Of a stretch of DNA of 60,986 nucleotides, positions 6,958 to 16,077 are shown piece by piece (the first letter of the stretch is position 1; each line of letters begins with the position of its first letter). The DNA is from Thermoplasmata archaeon. GTDB lineage: Archaea; Thermoplasmatota; Thermoplasmata; WALJ01. The position numbers and the translations under genes were made by a program. Under the pieces are notes generated by a model that was not told the DNA's origin, searched no databases, and worked only from the letters and a program-made list of their open reading frames with translations. The stretch is taken from the NCBI GenBank assembly GCA_027006785.1, contig JALTFR010000018.1:1-60986 (forward strand), read 5' to 3'.

Positions 6958-8070
6958 ATGGCCGAGTTCGAGGTTACTCCCTGGGAAGTAAGCGGGGACA
7001 TAGACTACGACGAGCTTATGAAGAGGTTCGGGACCACGCCGATAGATGATGCCCTCATAGACAGGATGCGGAAATACGGGGAGCCGCACCTGCTTCTCCG
7101 GAGAAAGATATTCTACTCCCACAGGGACCTCGATAAGATGCTCGATGACTATGAGAAGGGAAAGGGATTCTACCTTTACACCGGAAGAGGCCCCTCGGGG
7201 ATGACGCATCTCGGCCACCTGATGCCCTGGATATTCACCAAATGGGTGCAGGACACCTTCGGCGCCCATCTCTATTTCCAGATAACCGATGATGAGAAGT
7301 TCCTTTTCAAGGACGATATGAGCCTGGAACAGACAAAGGATTACGCATACGAGAACATACTGGACATCATCGCCCTTGGCTTCGACCCCGAAAAGACGCA
7401 CATATTCATAGACACGGAGTACATACACCACCTCTACCCGATAGCCCTGAGGGTTGCGAAGAAGATAACATTCTCAACGGCCAGAGCGGTCTTCGGCTTC
7501 CAGAACTCCAGCAACATCGGCCAGATATTCTACACCAGCATCCAGAGCGCTCCCGCCTTCCTCGGTTCCGTGCTCAACGGTAGGCCCACTAACTGCCTCG
7601 TCCCCTGTGGAATAGACCAGGACCCGCATTTCAGGGTGACGAGGGATGTGGCTCCCGGGCTGGGATATCCGAAAACGACGATGCTCTACTGCAAACTATT
7701 TCCCTCACTTAGCGGAGGGGACAAGATGTCCTCATCCTCTCCGGATGCCACCATATACACCACCGACACGCCGAAGAAGGTGAAGAAGAAGATAGGGAGG
7801 GCGTTCACGGGCGGAGCGGTATCTGTGGAGGAGCAGAGGAAGAACGGTGGGAATCCGGAAGTGTGCACGGTGTACAAGTACTTCTACTACATGTTCGAAG
7901 AGGACGATAAAAAACTGAGGCAGATCTACGACGAGTGCAGGGCCGGTGAAAGGCTCTGTGGCCAGTGCAAGATGGAACTGACGGAGAAGATAAACGCATT
8001 CCTCCAGAGACATCAGGAGAACAGGGAGAAGGCTAAGGACAGGATAGAGGAGTTCATGCTGAGGGACTGA
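6958..8070 (+). CDS. trpS: Tryptophan--tRNA ligase
   Basis: 370-residue class I synthetase charging tRNA-Trp. The HIGH-like motif is in YTGRGPSGMTHLGHLMPW (~residues 80-97) and the KMSKS-like motif is GGDKMSSSSPDATIY (~257). The archaeal/eukaryotic subtype is indicated by the N-terminal extension VTPWEVSGDIDYDELMKRFG and by CGIDQDPHFRVTRD. The start MAEFEVTPWEV follows the upstream TATA-like TTTATTTAG by ~25 bases, so it is probably leaderless; 27 in-frame codons upstream overlap the divergent gene and are rejected. Confidence 0.97.
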   Translation: MAEFEVTPWEVSGDIDYDELMKRFGTTPIDDALIDRMRKYGEPHLLLRRKIFYSHRDLDKMLDDYEKGKGFYLYTGRGPSGMTHLGHLMPWIFTKWVQDTFGAHLYFQITDDEKFLFKDDMSLEQTKDYAYENILDIIALGFDPEKTHIFIDTEYIHHLYPIALRVAKKITFSTARAVFGFQNSSNIGQIFYTSIQSAPAFLGSVLNGRPTNCLVPCGIDQDPHFRVTRDVAPGLGYPKTTMLYCKLFPSLSGGDKMSSSSPDATIYTTDTPKKVKKKIGRAFTGGAVSVEEQRKNGGNPEVCTVYKYFYYMFEEDDKKLRQIYDECRAGERLCGQCKMELTEKINAFLQRHQENREKAKDRIEEFMLRD

Positions 8071-8194
8071 TAAAAGTAATTTTCCCTATCTCCCCTCTTC
8101 TAAACTTTATGTATGCGGAACATAATGTTTGACAAACATAAAGAATGTGCGCGGATGAGGTTCTGTTACAGGGAAAAGAAGATCAAAAAGTGAA

Positions 8195-8557
8195 TCATTC
8201 CGGTTTTTCGCTTTTAGAATTCGCCTTTTCCCACCAGATTTTGGGTTTGCTCCTTTTTTTCTGCACTTCATACTCTCGGATCTCACAGACCATATGTCCA
8301 GCTTTTCCCACAAAGAACAGGGAAACGAGCTCTATACCCGCGGCCAGTAATGCAAGTTGCTGGTCTTCGAAAAATAGCAAGAAGAGTGACAGGAGAAACA
8401 GAGGTATGCTCGCATACAGAAATATCTTAGCGGTATGTATTTCCTTCTGAAAAGAGGTCTTTCCACCTGCATGAAAAAGCTCTCTGCATCTGATTGCCTG
8501 AAGAGATAAACTGACATAGAAAAGGGAGAAGGTGAGCATGGTCAATGTGTATGCCAT
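8195..8557 (-). CDS. Small membrane protein, unknown
   Basis: 120 residues with roughly three to four hydrophobic segments: LTMLTFSLFYVSLSL near the start, IFLYASIPLFLLSLFLLFF and LALLAAGIELVSLFFVGKA. The C-terminal tail is basic (KKRSKPKIWWEKANSKSEKPE). No catalytic motif or known family is recognised. It stands alone between convergent trpS and cbf5. Base composition and length suggest a real gene, but no homologue is recognised. Confidence 0.55.
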   Translation of the reverse strand: MAYTLTMLTFSLFYVSLSLQAIRCRELFHAGGKTSFQKEIHTAKIFLYASIPLFLLSLFLLFFEDQQLALLAAGIELVSLFFVGKAGHMVCEIREYEVQKKRSKPKIWWEKANSKSEKPE

Positions 8558-8667
8558 TCCATGTCCCTCCGAGACAGTAATTTTCCGATGGTTTTCTCAT
8601 TCTTCAGCACTATCACCATTCGGAAGATATGCATATCTTATATTTATCTATTTCCTTTCTTTATCCG

Positions 8668-9627
8668 TCAATCGCCAGCGGTTTTCCACACCCTCGGGTA
8701 TGTCCCTGCTTCCATGTAAACGCGCCTCGGCCTCGCAGCGATGCCCCCGTTCCTCTTGAGCATCTCCATGCTGCTCATCTCGGCCGTTGCGCTCTCTATC
8801 ACCTCTCCTTTGAGGGTGAATATCGCGATCATATCCCCTTTCTTTATGCCCTCGTCCACGGCCACTATCCCCTTCACCGATAGCTCGGCTCCGTGGCAGA
8901 GGGCATCCACCGCTGTGTCCTTCACGATGACCTTAGGCATTTTATCGAATATCCTTTCAACCGGAAGAAGCACCTTCCTGAGATACGACCCGTCCCCTTC
9001 CTTCCAGAAGACATACGCATCCTTGAGGTCGTGCAGGGTTATCGCCTCGGATTCAAGGAAGTGAGCGCTCCTCGTCCGTCTCAGTTCAACCATGTTCGCC
9101 CCGACGCCCATGGCCTCGCCTATGTCGTGGCATAGCGTCCTTATGTATGTGCCGGACTGAACCGATGCCCTGAAAAGCGCGTAATTTCCCTTCATCTCGA
9201 TCAGTTCAAGGCTGTATATCTCACGAACCCTGAGAGCCCTTTTGACAGCGGAGCGCACGGGTGGCATCTGGTAGATCCTGCCTGTGAACTCCTTGAACAT
9301 ACGCTCCACATCCCTCTTTGAGACCGAACTGTGGAACTTCATCAGCCCGACATACTCCTTTCCTTCGTCCAGCAGAACATCAATTGCTTTGGTTGCCCTT
9401 CCTATCGCTACAGGAAGCACTCCCGTCACATGGGGGTCCAGTGTACCGCTGTGCCCTGTGTTGTCCACCTCGAGTATCTGCTTCACCCATGCGGAGACCT
9501 GATGGCTCGTCGGTCCCTGCGGCTTATCTATTATCACGATTGATGATTTTAACAGTTCCTTTATGCTCCTATCCTCGGGCCTCTTTCCGTACGGCCCTGG
9601 CCGCTCCCCTTCAATCCTCGTGAGCAT
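8668..9627 (-). CDS. cbf5: tRNA/rRNA pseudouridine synthase Cbf5 (TruB family)
   Basis: 319 residues; the catalytic subunit of H/ACA RNPs and of guide-independent tRNA U55 modification. The TruB signature is IIDKPQGPTSHQVSAW and the catalytic Asp lies in HSGTLDPHVTGVLP. The C-terminal PUA domain starts around KMPKVIVKDTAVDALCHGA. The start MLTRIEGERPGPYG is preceded by GGGGTGGA and overlaps the cmk end by 17 bases; another Met six codons upstream is possible. It closes the secY-DUF106-cmk-cbf5 gene string. Confidence 0.96.
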   Translation of the reverse strand: MLTRIEGERPGPYGKRPEDRSIKELLKSSIVIIDKPQGPTSHQVSAWVKQILEVDNTGHSGTLDPHVTGVLPVAIGRATKAIDVLLDEGKEYVGLMKFHSSVSKRDVERMFKEFTGRIYQMPPVRSAVKRALRVREIYSLELIEMKGNYALFRASVQSGTYIRTLCHDIGEAMGVGANMVELRRTRSAHFLESEAITLHDLKDAYVFWKEGDGSYLRKVLLPVERIFDKMPKVIVKDTAVDALCHGAELSVKGIVAVDEGIKKGDMIAIFTLKGEVIESATAEMSSMEMLKRNGGIAARPRRVYMEAGTYPRVWKTAGD

Positions 9628-10156
9628 GCTCCACCCCTGCCTCATGAAGAAGCCTCTCTGCAAGTGCTTCAGGGCCCATGTGGGATGAATCCAGGACAAG
9701 GTCGTATATGGATGTGTCCCTGATGTCTATTCCGTAGTATTTCATGTATCGCTCATACTCCGACCTTTCGCGCTCCAGAAGCTCCTGTTCAACCCTAGAT
9801 ATGTCCTTTCCCTCGCGCCCTGCGATGCGCTCCGCCCTTATGGGAAAATCTGCGGTGACATACACCCTGAAAGCAGGGATTCCGTGCTTATATGTCATGT
9901 ATCCGGTGAGCCTTCCGTCGAAGATCGCATCCTCATTCTCCTTTGCTATCTCCACCATCCTCTCGTCCAGGCCCCTGTCTATGCTCTCATCCTTTTCTGC
10001 AAGCCTTCCGAAGTCCTCAAGGCTCATCCCCCGCTCCTCCGCCATGTCCCTGAAGATCTGGCCGGCATATATCAGTTCCATCCCTGTTCTCTCGGATATC
10101 AGCCTTGCGAGGGTCGTCTTACCGCTTCCCGGTGGGCCGCTGATGGTTATCCTCAC
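9611..10156 (-). CDS. cmk: Cytidylate kinase (archaeal type)
   Basis: 181-residue nucleoside monophosphate kinase, CMP/dCMP to the diphosphate. The P-loop ISGPPGSGKTTLARLI is at the N-terminus; FDGRLTGYM and the lid-like IAGREGKD follow. The start is taken as GTG (VRITISGPP), because GGAGG lies 8 bases upstream and the DUF106 stop TGA ends one base before the GTG. The 40 residues further upstream are the tail of the preceding gene in another frame. Confidence 0.93.
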   Translation of the reverse strand: MRITISGPPGSGKTTLARLISERTGMELIYAGQIFRDMAEERGMSLEDFGRLAEKDESIDRGLDERMVEIAKENEDAIFDGRLTGYMTYKHGIPAFRVYVTADFPIRAERIAGREGKDISRVEQELLERERSEYERYMKYYGIDIRDTSIYDLVLDSSHMGPEALAERLLHEAGVEHAHED

Positions 10157-10157
10157 T

Positions 10158-10820
10158 TCATTCCTCCAGTCTGGCGAGTTCTCTCTTAAAAATGTAAATC
10201 TTTCCCATATTGCGTATGACGTAACCGAATGGTATTGACATAAGAGAATACAGAAGAACCCACACCTGCAGAACATACTTGCTGAACAGAGAGACTTTCA
10301 TATTCCATGGTACACTTATATACTGATACGGAAGGGCCTCCACAAGGAGATACAGCCACGCAAAAACCGATATGAAGATTACCATGGTGTATGCCATGAC
10401 CTTGTACTGTCCGCTCATGGCCTTTGTCTGCATCTGCATCATTTCGGGCTGTATTTTCCTCAGCTTTTCCACCTTTGTGGTTTTGTTAGCCATTCTGGCG
10501 GCATTGAGCTCTTTGTTAAATGCGCTCATTATCTTCTGCACCCTCGCCTGCTCTACGAGATCAGTATGGTAAAATGTGACTGCACTTGAAAAAGCTGCCA
10601 TCGTAACGCTGGAAAGAAAGATTGTGAGGAGTATGTACTTTCCATGAAAGCCGAAAAGAGGGTAGAAGACTATGCCGACTATGGCTCCAAGAGCCATCCT
10701 CAGTTCATTGTCAAACATTGCCCATATTGCAAGAAGGGCCAGAAATATCATTATGAACCTGGACACGTCGAATATCTTAACAGGTTCTTCATTGCCTTTG
10801 CCTGTATCAACAGCCTCCAA
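10158..10820 (-). CDS. DUF106 membrane protein, YidC/Oxa1/EMC3-like insertase
   Basis: About 220 residues with three to five membrane segments and a central cytoplasmic coiled coil (EQARVQKIMSAFNKELNAARM, then a KVEKLRKIQPEMMQMQ helix). This is the layout of archaeal DUF106 proteins, placed in the Oxa1/YidC/Get1 superfamily. Its place beside secY fits a role in membrane-protein insertion. The start is uncertain: TTG at 10820 gives MEAVDTGKGNEEP; an in-frame GTG and ATG lie 18-24 codons later; no good ribosome site is seen. Confidence 0.85.
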   Translation of the reverse strand: MEAVDTGKGNEEPVKIFDVSRFIMIFLALLAIWAMFDNELRMALGAIVGIVFYPLFGFHGKYILLTIFLSSVTMAAFSSAVTFYHTDLVEQARVQKIMSAFNKELNAARMANKTTKVEKLRKIQPEMMQMQTKAMSGQYKVMAYTMVIFISVFAWLYLLVEALPYQYISVPWNMKVSLFSKYVLQVWVLLYSLMSIPFGYVIRNMGKIYIFKRELARLEE

Positions 10821-10869
10821 AGAATGGGAAGAGGATTGGTCGGTAATGGGTTTCTCATCCTTGCCCAGA

Positions 10870-12603
10870 TTATCCCTCCTTTCCGAAGAACTGTCTGAGC
10901 ATCGGGTGCATCTCCACCATCTGCTCCTTGCCCATGGCCTCGTACATCTGTATCATTATTCCCACGGCAAGCAGCACTCCAGTACCACTGGTATTTCCGA
11001 CCGTTCCTATCAGGTCAGCACCTGCGGCCAGCGCACCCACAAAGGCACCGCTGAACTTTGTGACCGCCGGAATATACCTTTCCAGCACCTTCTCGAGCAC
11101 CCTCGGGTCCCTTCTGAACCCGGGTATTTGCATCCCGCTCCTCTGGATGTTCTCAGCCACGGCCCTCGGGCCCATGTTCGTCGTCTCAATCCAGAATACG
11201 GCGAATATCATGGAACCGAAAATCATCACGGTCAGAAAGATTATCACCCTGGCCAGAACCTGCCACCAGCCGTGCCCGGTATACTGAAGGTATCTGGTAG
11301 GATATGCAAGAGGTAGAAGCCAGTCTCCGACACCTCTTATAGGTGTCAGATACCATGCAAGTCCTCCGGATGGCTTTGTTGAGCCGGGTTCGTAGTATCC
11401 GAGAAGAGGATTGTGGCCCAGTATCGGGAAGTTCTGAAGGGCGGGGTGCGACCAGAACAGGAGTGCAAACATTCCAATGTTGGCCAGAAGGGCCGACATC
11501 AGGATGACAGGTATGTTCGATGCATAAATCAGGTTTATCGGGTACCTACCCCTTGCTCCTCTCGCCCTTTCGTGTGACAGCGGCAGTTCCACCCTTGTGG
11601 ACTGGAAGTATGAAACAACCAGGAATATGGTTGTTGTACCAAGCAACGCCACTATCGGATTGGGCTGACTGAGGAACATCCTCTCAAAGCCCCCGTTTGC
11701 CATCTGTGATGCCGAGTAGTGCGTGAGGTAATACACTGTCTTCGGAAGGGCTCCACTCGGTATCACACTGTTCTGTATCGGCTCCCAGTTAAATGTACCG
11801 ACTATTATGGCCTGAGCAACACCTGCAGCGATGAACAGAGATATCCCTGAGCCGATACCCCATTTTGAAACGACCTCATCCATGAGAAATACTATGTAGC
11901 TGCCTGCGAAAAGCTGAAGAACTATTATCAACCTTGCGAGGAGCTGGCCATTTCCCGGACTTATGCCATCCAGCATGCTTATGAATCCGCTGTCTGGAAC
12001 GAGATATCCATATACCTGCGGTATGGCCTCAACGAATATCATGATTATGACAAGCAGTTTCTGAGTGCTCTGATACACCGCTTTATCCTCATCCTTCGTG
12101 AGGTTGAGTTTTATTATCTTTGCACCTGCGAACAACTGCATTATGATGGATGCAGTGACTATCGGCCCGATACCTAGGTGCATTATCGAACCGGATGCTC
12201 CTGCCATTATCGCCCTGAACTCTGAGAACAGGTCCAGTGTTTTCTGCTGGTCCAGACCGAATATCATGACGTTAGTGAGGGCAAAATATGTTATCAGAAT
12301 GACCAGGTCCCATGTCATCTTCATCTTGAAAGAGACATGACCGTCCGGTTTCTTTATAACGGGTATGTAACGAAGAACAGGCTTTAAGCCGTGGAGCCTG
12401 CTCTCATCCTCATCTCTTGGTACGTATGAAGCAACCATGTAAGTGAAATATGCCATCGGTGCGACGGCAAGTAGGGTCAGTGCTGTAGACAGCCAGTTGG
12501 GCTGGGCATACTTGTACCATGCGAGGACGAAAGCTGCCCAGAACAGCACGGATATCAGGCCATATACCTGATTCCTCTCCTGTTCATCGTTATCTTCAGG
12601 CAT
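10870..12603 (-). CDS. secY: Preprotein translocase subunit SecY with N-terminal membrane extension
   Basis: 577 residues; the channel of the Sec translocon. The canonical SecY start is seen at ~79 in LKPVLRYIPVIKKPDGHV, followed by the plug region and ten membrane segments. ELPLSHERARGARGRYPINLI is a cytoplasmic-loop motif. About 75 residues precede this core and contain two extra hydrophobic segments (VYGLISVLFWAAFVLAWY and LSTALTLLAVAPMAYFTYMV), absent from ordinary archaeal SecY. It overlaps rplO by 8 bases. Confidence 0.97.
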   Translation of the reverse strand: MPEDNDEQERNQVYGLISVLFWAAFVLAWYKYAQPNWLSTALTLLAVAPMAYFTYMVASYVPRDEDESRLHGLKPVLRYIPVIKKPDGHVSFKMKMTWDLVILITYFALTNVMIFGLDQQKTLDLFSEFRAIMAGASGSIMHLGIGPIVTASIIMQLFAGAKIIKLNLTKDEDKAVYQSTQKLLVIIMIFVEAIPQVYGYLVPDSGFISMLDGISPGNGQLLARLIIVLQLFAGSYIVFLMDEVVSKWGIGSGISLFIAAGVAQAIIVGTFNWEPIQNSVIPSGALPKTVYYLTHYSASQMANGGFERMFLSQPNPIVALLGTTTIFLVVSYFQSTRVELPLSHERARGARGRYPINLIYASNIPVILMSALLANIGMFALLFWSHPALQNFPILGHNPLLGYYEPGSTKPSGGLAWYLTPIRGVGDWLLPLAYPTRYLQYTGHGWWQVLARVIIFLTVMIFGSMIFAVFWIETTNMGPRAVAENIQRSGMQIPGFRRDPRVLEKVLERYIPAVTKFSGAFVGALAAGADLIGTVGNTSGTGVLLAVGIMIQMYEAMGKEQMVEMHPMLRQFFGKEG

Positions 12604-13030
12604 TTACCTCAACCTCGCCCCCAACATTCTTTATCTTATCAATCGCTCTTTCTGTTGCCTCATCGACCTTTATCCTCATGGGAGTGCTTACCTTTCCGGC
12701 ACCCAGAAGTTTGTCTATTCCCATGGCTGTGAGGTCGATCACATAGATTTCTCCGTCCTTCACTGCTATGCCCTGATCTTCAAGGCTCTTGAGGCGATCC
12801 TGTATCTCTCCGACATTGATGGTCACAGGCTTCTCCACAAGTTCAGGCGCTCTCTTGAAGCCATGTCTTCCGAAGTGGAGCGGATCCTCCTTCATTATAG
12901 CGATCTTTCGGTGCTTCCATATCCCTGCGTTTCCGACGCCGCCTCTCTTTCCGTGTCCTCTGCGGGCCTTTTTTCCGTGTCCATGTGTCCTCATTCCTCT
13001 GAACTTCTCATTCCTCTTTGACATCATCAT
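12596..13030 (-). CDS. rplO: 50S ribosomal protein L15 (uL15)
   Basis: 144 residues. The glycine-rich basic N-terminus (RGMRTHGHGKKARRGHGKRG) that threads into 23S rRNA is present, and the C-terminal domain ends KNVGGEVEVNA. The start overlaps rpmD by 23 bases, and the stop overlaps secY, so translation along the string is tightly coupled. The first Met of MMMSKRN is not certain. Confidence 0.96.
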   Translation of the reverse strand: MMMSKRNEKFRGMRTHGHGKKARRGHGKRGGVGNAGIWKHRKIAIMKEDPLHFGRHGFKRAPELVEKPVTINVGEIQDRLKSLEDQGIAVKDGEIYVIDLTAMGIDKLLGAGKVSTPMRIKVDEATERAIDKIKNVGGEVEVNA

Positions 13031-13508
13031 TCCCCCGCTCGTCCATCATTCTTTCAAGGAGGGCATTTATGTCCTTTCCTCTGTATCCGAGGGCTCCACC
13101 CACAGAGTAAGCCCTCTTTATCGTTCTGTATCCCTTTCTGGGAGGGTTCAGCCTGAATACCGGCTTGAATCCATCTATCTTCGAAAGGTTTAGCTTATTA
13201 TCACATACTGCCTTTGCGAGTTCGCCTATACTATTATATTCGGTATTCTCCCTCACAAAACCCTCACTTATCGGGTGGCCGCCATCTATGCGCCCCCTGA
13301 GGAGGAGCAGTTGTGTCATGGTGGGCTCGTCTATCTCGCCCCATGTGACATAGTCCTTTACCTTCTGAAGCATGCCTCTGTAAGATGGAGTGTCGGGAAT
13401 CACCACACAGTGGTTTACCCTGTTGAGCCTGAGCATCTCCATGGTATCTTCTATATCCTCTTTTATGTTTACGGTACCTCTTACTCTGATAACAGCATAG
13501 GCCATCAT
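13008..13508 (-). CDS. rpmD: 50S ribosomal protein L30 (uL30)
   Basis: 166 residues, the long archaeal/eukaryotic form. It begins [20 protein letters not shown] and has the conserved [19 protein letters not shown]. The archaeal C-terminal part includes [20 protein letters not shown]. It overlaps rpsE by 4 bases (ATGA) and rplO by 23, in the conserved S5-L30-L15 order. Confidence 0.96.
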   Translation of the reverse strand: MMAYAVIRVRGTVNIKEDIEDTMEMLRLNRVNHCVVIPDTPSYRGMLQKVKDYVTWGEIDEPTMTQLLLLRGRIDGGHPISEGFVRENTEYNSIGELAKAVCDNKLNLSKIDGFKPVFRLNPPRKGYRTIKRAYSVGGALGYRGKDINALLERMMDERGNDDVKEE

Positions 13509-14128
13509 TCACCACCTCTTGAGAGCTCTTCGTGCATTCTCGTTGCAGAGAGGTTCTTAAGTGCGTTATACACCGCATAAGCATAGTTCACAGTAGTCTT
13601 TGTGTGACCCTTGGTGAATCCCCATACATCCTTCACTCCTGCAAGACCGAGAATTATCTTTGCAGTGTTTCCGGTAGCAAGACCCACACCTCTGGGAGCC
13701 GGCTTGAGCGTGACTCTGGCCGATCCACTCCTTCCTTCCGTCTTTATCAGCAGAGAATGTGGCTGCCCGCACCCACATTCCCACGAGCCGCAGCCTCTCT
13801 TGACCTCGATTATGTGAAGCTTGGCATTGTCTATGGCCTTCCTTATGGTGGGCCCTACCTCTTTTCCCTTTGCCATGCCTATGCCCACAAAGCCATCCCT
13901 GTTTCCGACAACAGCCGCAACCGAGAATCTGGGCCTTCTTCCTGAATCCGTCATCCTCTGAACCATTCTAACGTCAAGTACTTCGTCCTCAAGTTCTGGG
14001 AGGAGTATGTCCACTATCTGCGGCTCTTTAAGAGGAAGCCTGGAATCGAGAGCTTCCTTCATGCTCGTAATCTTTCCCTCTTTGACGAGCATTCCCAGCC
14101 TTGTCTTTGGTTCCCACTCTTCCGCCAT
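13505..14128 (-). CDS. rpsE: 30S ribosomal protein S5 (uS5)
   Basis: 207 residues. It has the S5 double-stranded RNA-binding core, with [20 protein letters not shown] and [20 protein letters not shown], then a C-terminal domain with [30 protein letters not shown] contains three cysteines, usual for archaeal S5. It has a role in decoding fidelity at the mRNA entry site. It is spaced 2 bases from rplR. Confidence 0.97.
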   Translation of the reverse strand: MAEEWEPKTRLGMLVKEGKITSMKEALDSRLPLKEPQIVDILLPELEDEVLDVRMVQRMTDSGRRPRFSVAAVVGNRDGFVGIGMAKGKEVGPTIRKAIDNAKLHIIEVKRGCGSWECGCGQPHSLLIKTEGRSGSARVTLKPAPRGVGLATGNTAKIILGLAGVKDVWGFTKGHTKTTVNYAYAVYNALKNLSATRMHEELSRGGE

Positions 14129-14130
14129 GT

Positions 14131-14637
14131 TTATGCCTCCTCTATTCTGGCCTTCACTTCCTCAAACATCCCGACCACATCTTCTGATATGTGAGCACCC
14201 TTTATCCTCTCATCGTCCGGAAGCTCCGATTCACCGTGAGATATCTCCAATCCAGCATCTACGAGTCCTTTGAGTGCTGCAAATGCCCTGCATCCTCTGG
14301 AGGGCTTGCTGAGGCCCATATCGAATACGGCTTTGGTGATGCCGTTCTTGAGCGCCTTCTTTCCTGCAAGATAGCCTGTAAGGTATGCAGCCGGTGTGCT
14401 GCCATAGCTTCTTGACCAGCCATATTTCGAAAGCTCTTTGGATGTTGCGTGTGCAAGTATCCTGTCACCGGCATAGTCGAATGCGGCCACCTGCACGATA
14501 ATATATCTGTTGCTTCTCCTGTAAAGAGCCCTTGGAAGCCCGGATTTCAGAAGCCTGAGCCTGTATCTGAAATCGGTCTTTCCCTCTCTTCTTCTCCTGA
14601 ATGGAGCCCTGTATCTAGGTCCGCCTGCCATCTTCAT
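14131..14637 (-). CDS. rplR: 50S ribosomal protein L18 (uL18)
   Basis: 168 residues. The N-terminal [22 protein letters not shown] and [19 protein letters not shown] are typical of archaeal L18/eukaryotic L5, which binds 5S r[24 protein letters not shown] lies in the middle. It overlaps the L19e stop by 4 bases. The C-terminus is acidic ([12 protein letters not shown]). Confidence 0.96.
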   Translation of the reverse strand: MKMAGGPRYRAPFRRRREGKTDFRYRLRLLKSGLPRALYRRSNRYIIVQVAAFDYAGDRILAHATSKELSKYGWSRSYGSTPAAYLTGYLAGKKALKNGITKAVFDMGLSKPSRGCRAFAALKGLVDAGLEISHGESELPDDERIKGAHISEDVVGMFEEVKARIEEA

Positions 14638-15089
14638 TCCTCCTCGATATGCCCGTCTGACTTCAGATGAAGTTTAAGATGGGCCTTGCTCCTATACATT
14701 CCTCCTTTGGCTCTCATGTAGTATTTCCTGTACTCCTGAGGGGTTATTTTCCCGGAATCCCTGAGCTCTTTCAACTCCGACCTTATGGGCCTTATCCTGG
14801 TCATCCACTTCTCTTTCTTGGATGTGCCGGCGAGCTTCTTTCCCTTTCTGCTTCCTGGGCCCTTTCTTCTTCCTTTCTTCTTTTGCTCGGAGATATACCG
14901 GGCTCTTCCACGGGAAACGCCTTTTTTCTGCCTCTTCTGAATCACATTCCGGTCTATAAGCTCTTTGATATCCTCTCTTGTTATGGCATCTGCCACTTCA
15001 TCTAGGTGTTCAGGGCTTATCCAAACACGGTTCACACCGCATTTGAGCATATCCGCTGCAATCCTTTTCTGATACTTGACATCCATCAT
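14634..15089 (-). CDS. rpl19e: 50S ribosomal protein L19e (eL19)
   Basis: 151 residues. It starts MMDVKYQKRIAADMLKCGVN, followed by RVWISPEHLDEVADAITRED and the very basic middle SRGRARYISEQKKKGRRKGP. Archaeal/eukaryotic-specific protein of the large subunit. It overlaps L32e by one base and L18 by four, in the archaeal spc-cluster order L32e-L19e-L18. Confidence 0.96.
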   Translation of the reverse strand: MMDVKYQKRIAADMLKCGVNRVWISPEHLDEVADAITREDIKELIDRNVIQKRQKKGVSRGRARYISEQKKKGRRKGPGSRKGKKLAGTSKKEKWMTRIRPIRSELKELRDSGKITPQEYRKYYMRAKGGMYRSKAHLKLHLKSDGHIEEE

Positions 15090-15535
15090 TACGACCCCCT
15101 GTTGAGCACTCTTATTCCGAGCTTCTCCGCCTTCTCTATTATCGCTATTCTCTTCCTTGTGCCCACGCCATGAGCTATCCTTGCTGCCTCTTTCTTAGGG
15201 TCCATACCCTCAAGGTCGGATGGATTGTTAACCAGAACCTCTTTGAAACCAGAAGGATGCAGCCCCCTGGCCATTTTAGGGCCTCTGTATCCTATCGAGA
15301 CCTTTTTAGGCCTGTATCCGTATCCTCTTCTCATGCTGGAGTGAAGCCCTCTCGGCTTTCTCCACCTTCCATCTGAGAGCCTTTTGAATCTGAACCATTC
15401 CTGTCTGTGGAACTCTGGCCTCTTTCTGTTCTTCTCATCGCGTAGTTTGAGAGCCTCTACTGTCTCATTGTCCAGTTCGGGCTTTTGTTTCATAAGGCTC
15501 TTATCCTGCTTCTTTTTTCTGGCCAAGTCAATCAC
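15089..15535 (-). CDS. rpl32e: 50S ribosomal protein L32e (eL32)
   Basis: 148 residues. The family core is KRPEFHRQEWFRFKRLSDGR, WRKPRGLHSSMRRGYGYRP and VSIGYRGPKMARGLHPSGF, with a predicted N-terminal charged extension of ~35 residues. Archaeal/eukaryotic-specific. It overlaps rplF by 4 bases (ATGA). Confidence 0.96.
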   Translation of the reverse strand: MIDLARKKKQDKSLMKQKPELDNETVEALKLRDEKNRKRPEFHRQEWFRFKRLSDGRWRKPRGLHSSMRRGYGYRPKKVSIGYRGPKMARGLHPSGFKEVLVNNPSDLEGMDPKKEAARIAHGVGTRKRIAIIEKAEKLGIRVLNRGS

Positions 15536-16071
15536 CCTTTCTTGATTATGTATATTCCATCCTGGAACACACGAATATCATATCCTTTTATCTTTGTCGC
15601 TCTCTCTATGTTAGCCGCCGTCTGTCCTGCCTTCTCCTTGTCTATGCTGGATATCTTGACGATGTCCTTGTCTATGTTTACCTTGACTCCGTCCAGTATC
15701 TTCGCTGTCCTTGGCTTCTTTTCACCGAGGAAGTTCTCTATGACAAAGGTATCTCCCTTTACGGATATCTTCACAGGGAAATGCGAGTAAACAAGCTTCA
15801 TGTGGTACTCGAATCCCTCGGTAACACCCTTTATCATGTTGTTTATGTGGGCCGCCCACGTACCGACGAGGGCCTTTTCCTCTTTTCTTGGAAATTCACA
15901 GTAAACTGAGACTTTGTCTCCCTTCACCTCGATCTGCAACTTCGGGTGTATGAACTGCCTTCTAAGATCTCCCTTCGGTCCGCTGACGATTATCTCGTCA
16001 CCTGACTTCTCGACCTTTACTTCAGGGGGAACCGTTATGTCCTTTCTGATTATTCCTGCAACCGGCATCAT
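15532..16071 (-). CDS. rplF: 50S ribosomal protein L6 (uL6)
   Basis: 179 residues, two repeated alpha/beta domains. It begins VAGIIRKDITVPPEVKVEKS, with the DIVKISSIDKEKAGQTAANI and RATKIKGYDIRVFQDGIYI segments of the archaeal form near the end. It sits near the factor-binding site of the large subunit. It lies between rpsH (7 bp) and L32e. Confidence 0.97.
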   Translation of the reverse strand: MMPVAGIIRKDITVPPEVKVEKSGDEIIVSGPKGDLRRQFIHPKLQIEVKGDKVSVYCEFPRKEEKALVGTWAAHINNMIKGVTEGFEYHMKLVYSHFPVKISVKGDTFVIENFLGEKKPRTAKILDGVKVNIDKDIVKISSIDKEKAGQTAANIERATKIKGYDIRVFQDGIYIIKKG

Positions 16072-16077
16072 ATCACC

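Noticed and set aside
8125-8193. 22-residue open frame MFDKHKECARMRFCYREKKI... between trpS and the membrane protein
   Set aside because: Too short, no ribosome site, no recognised family; two Cys alone are not enough.
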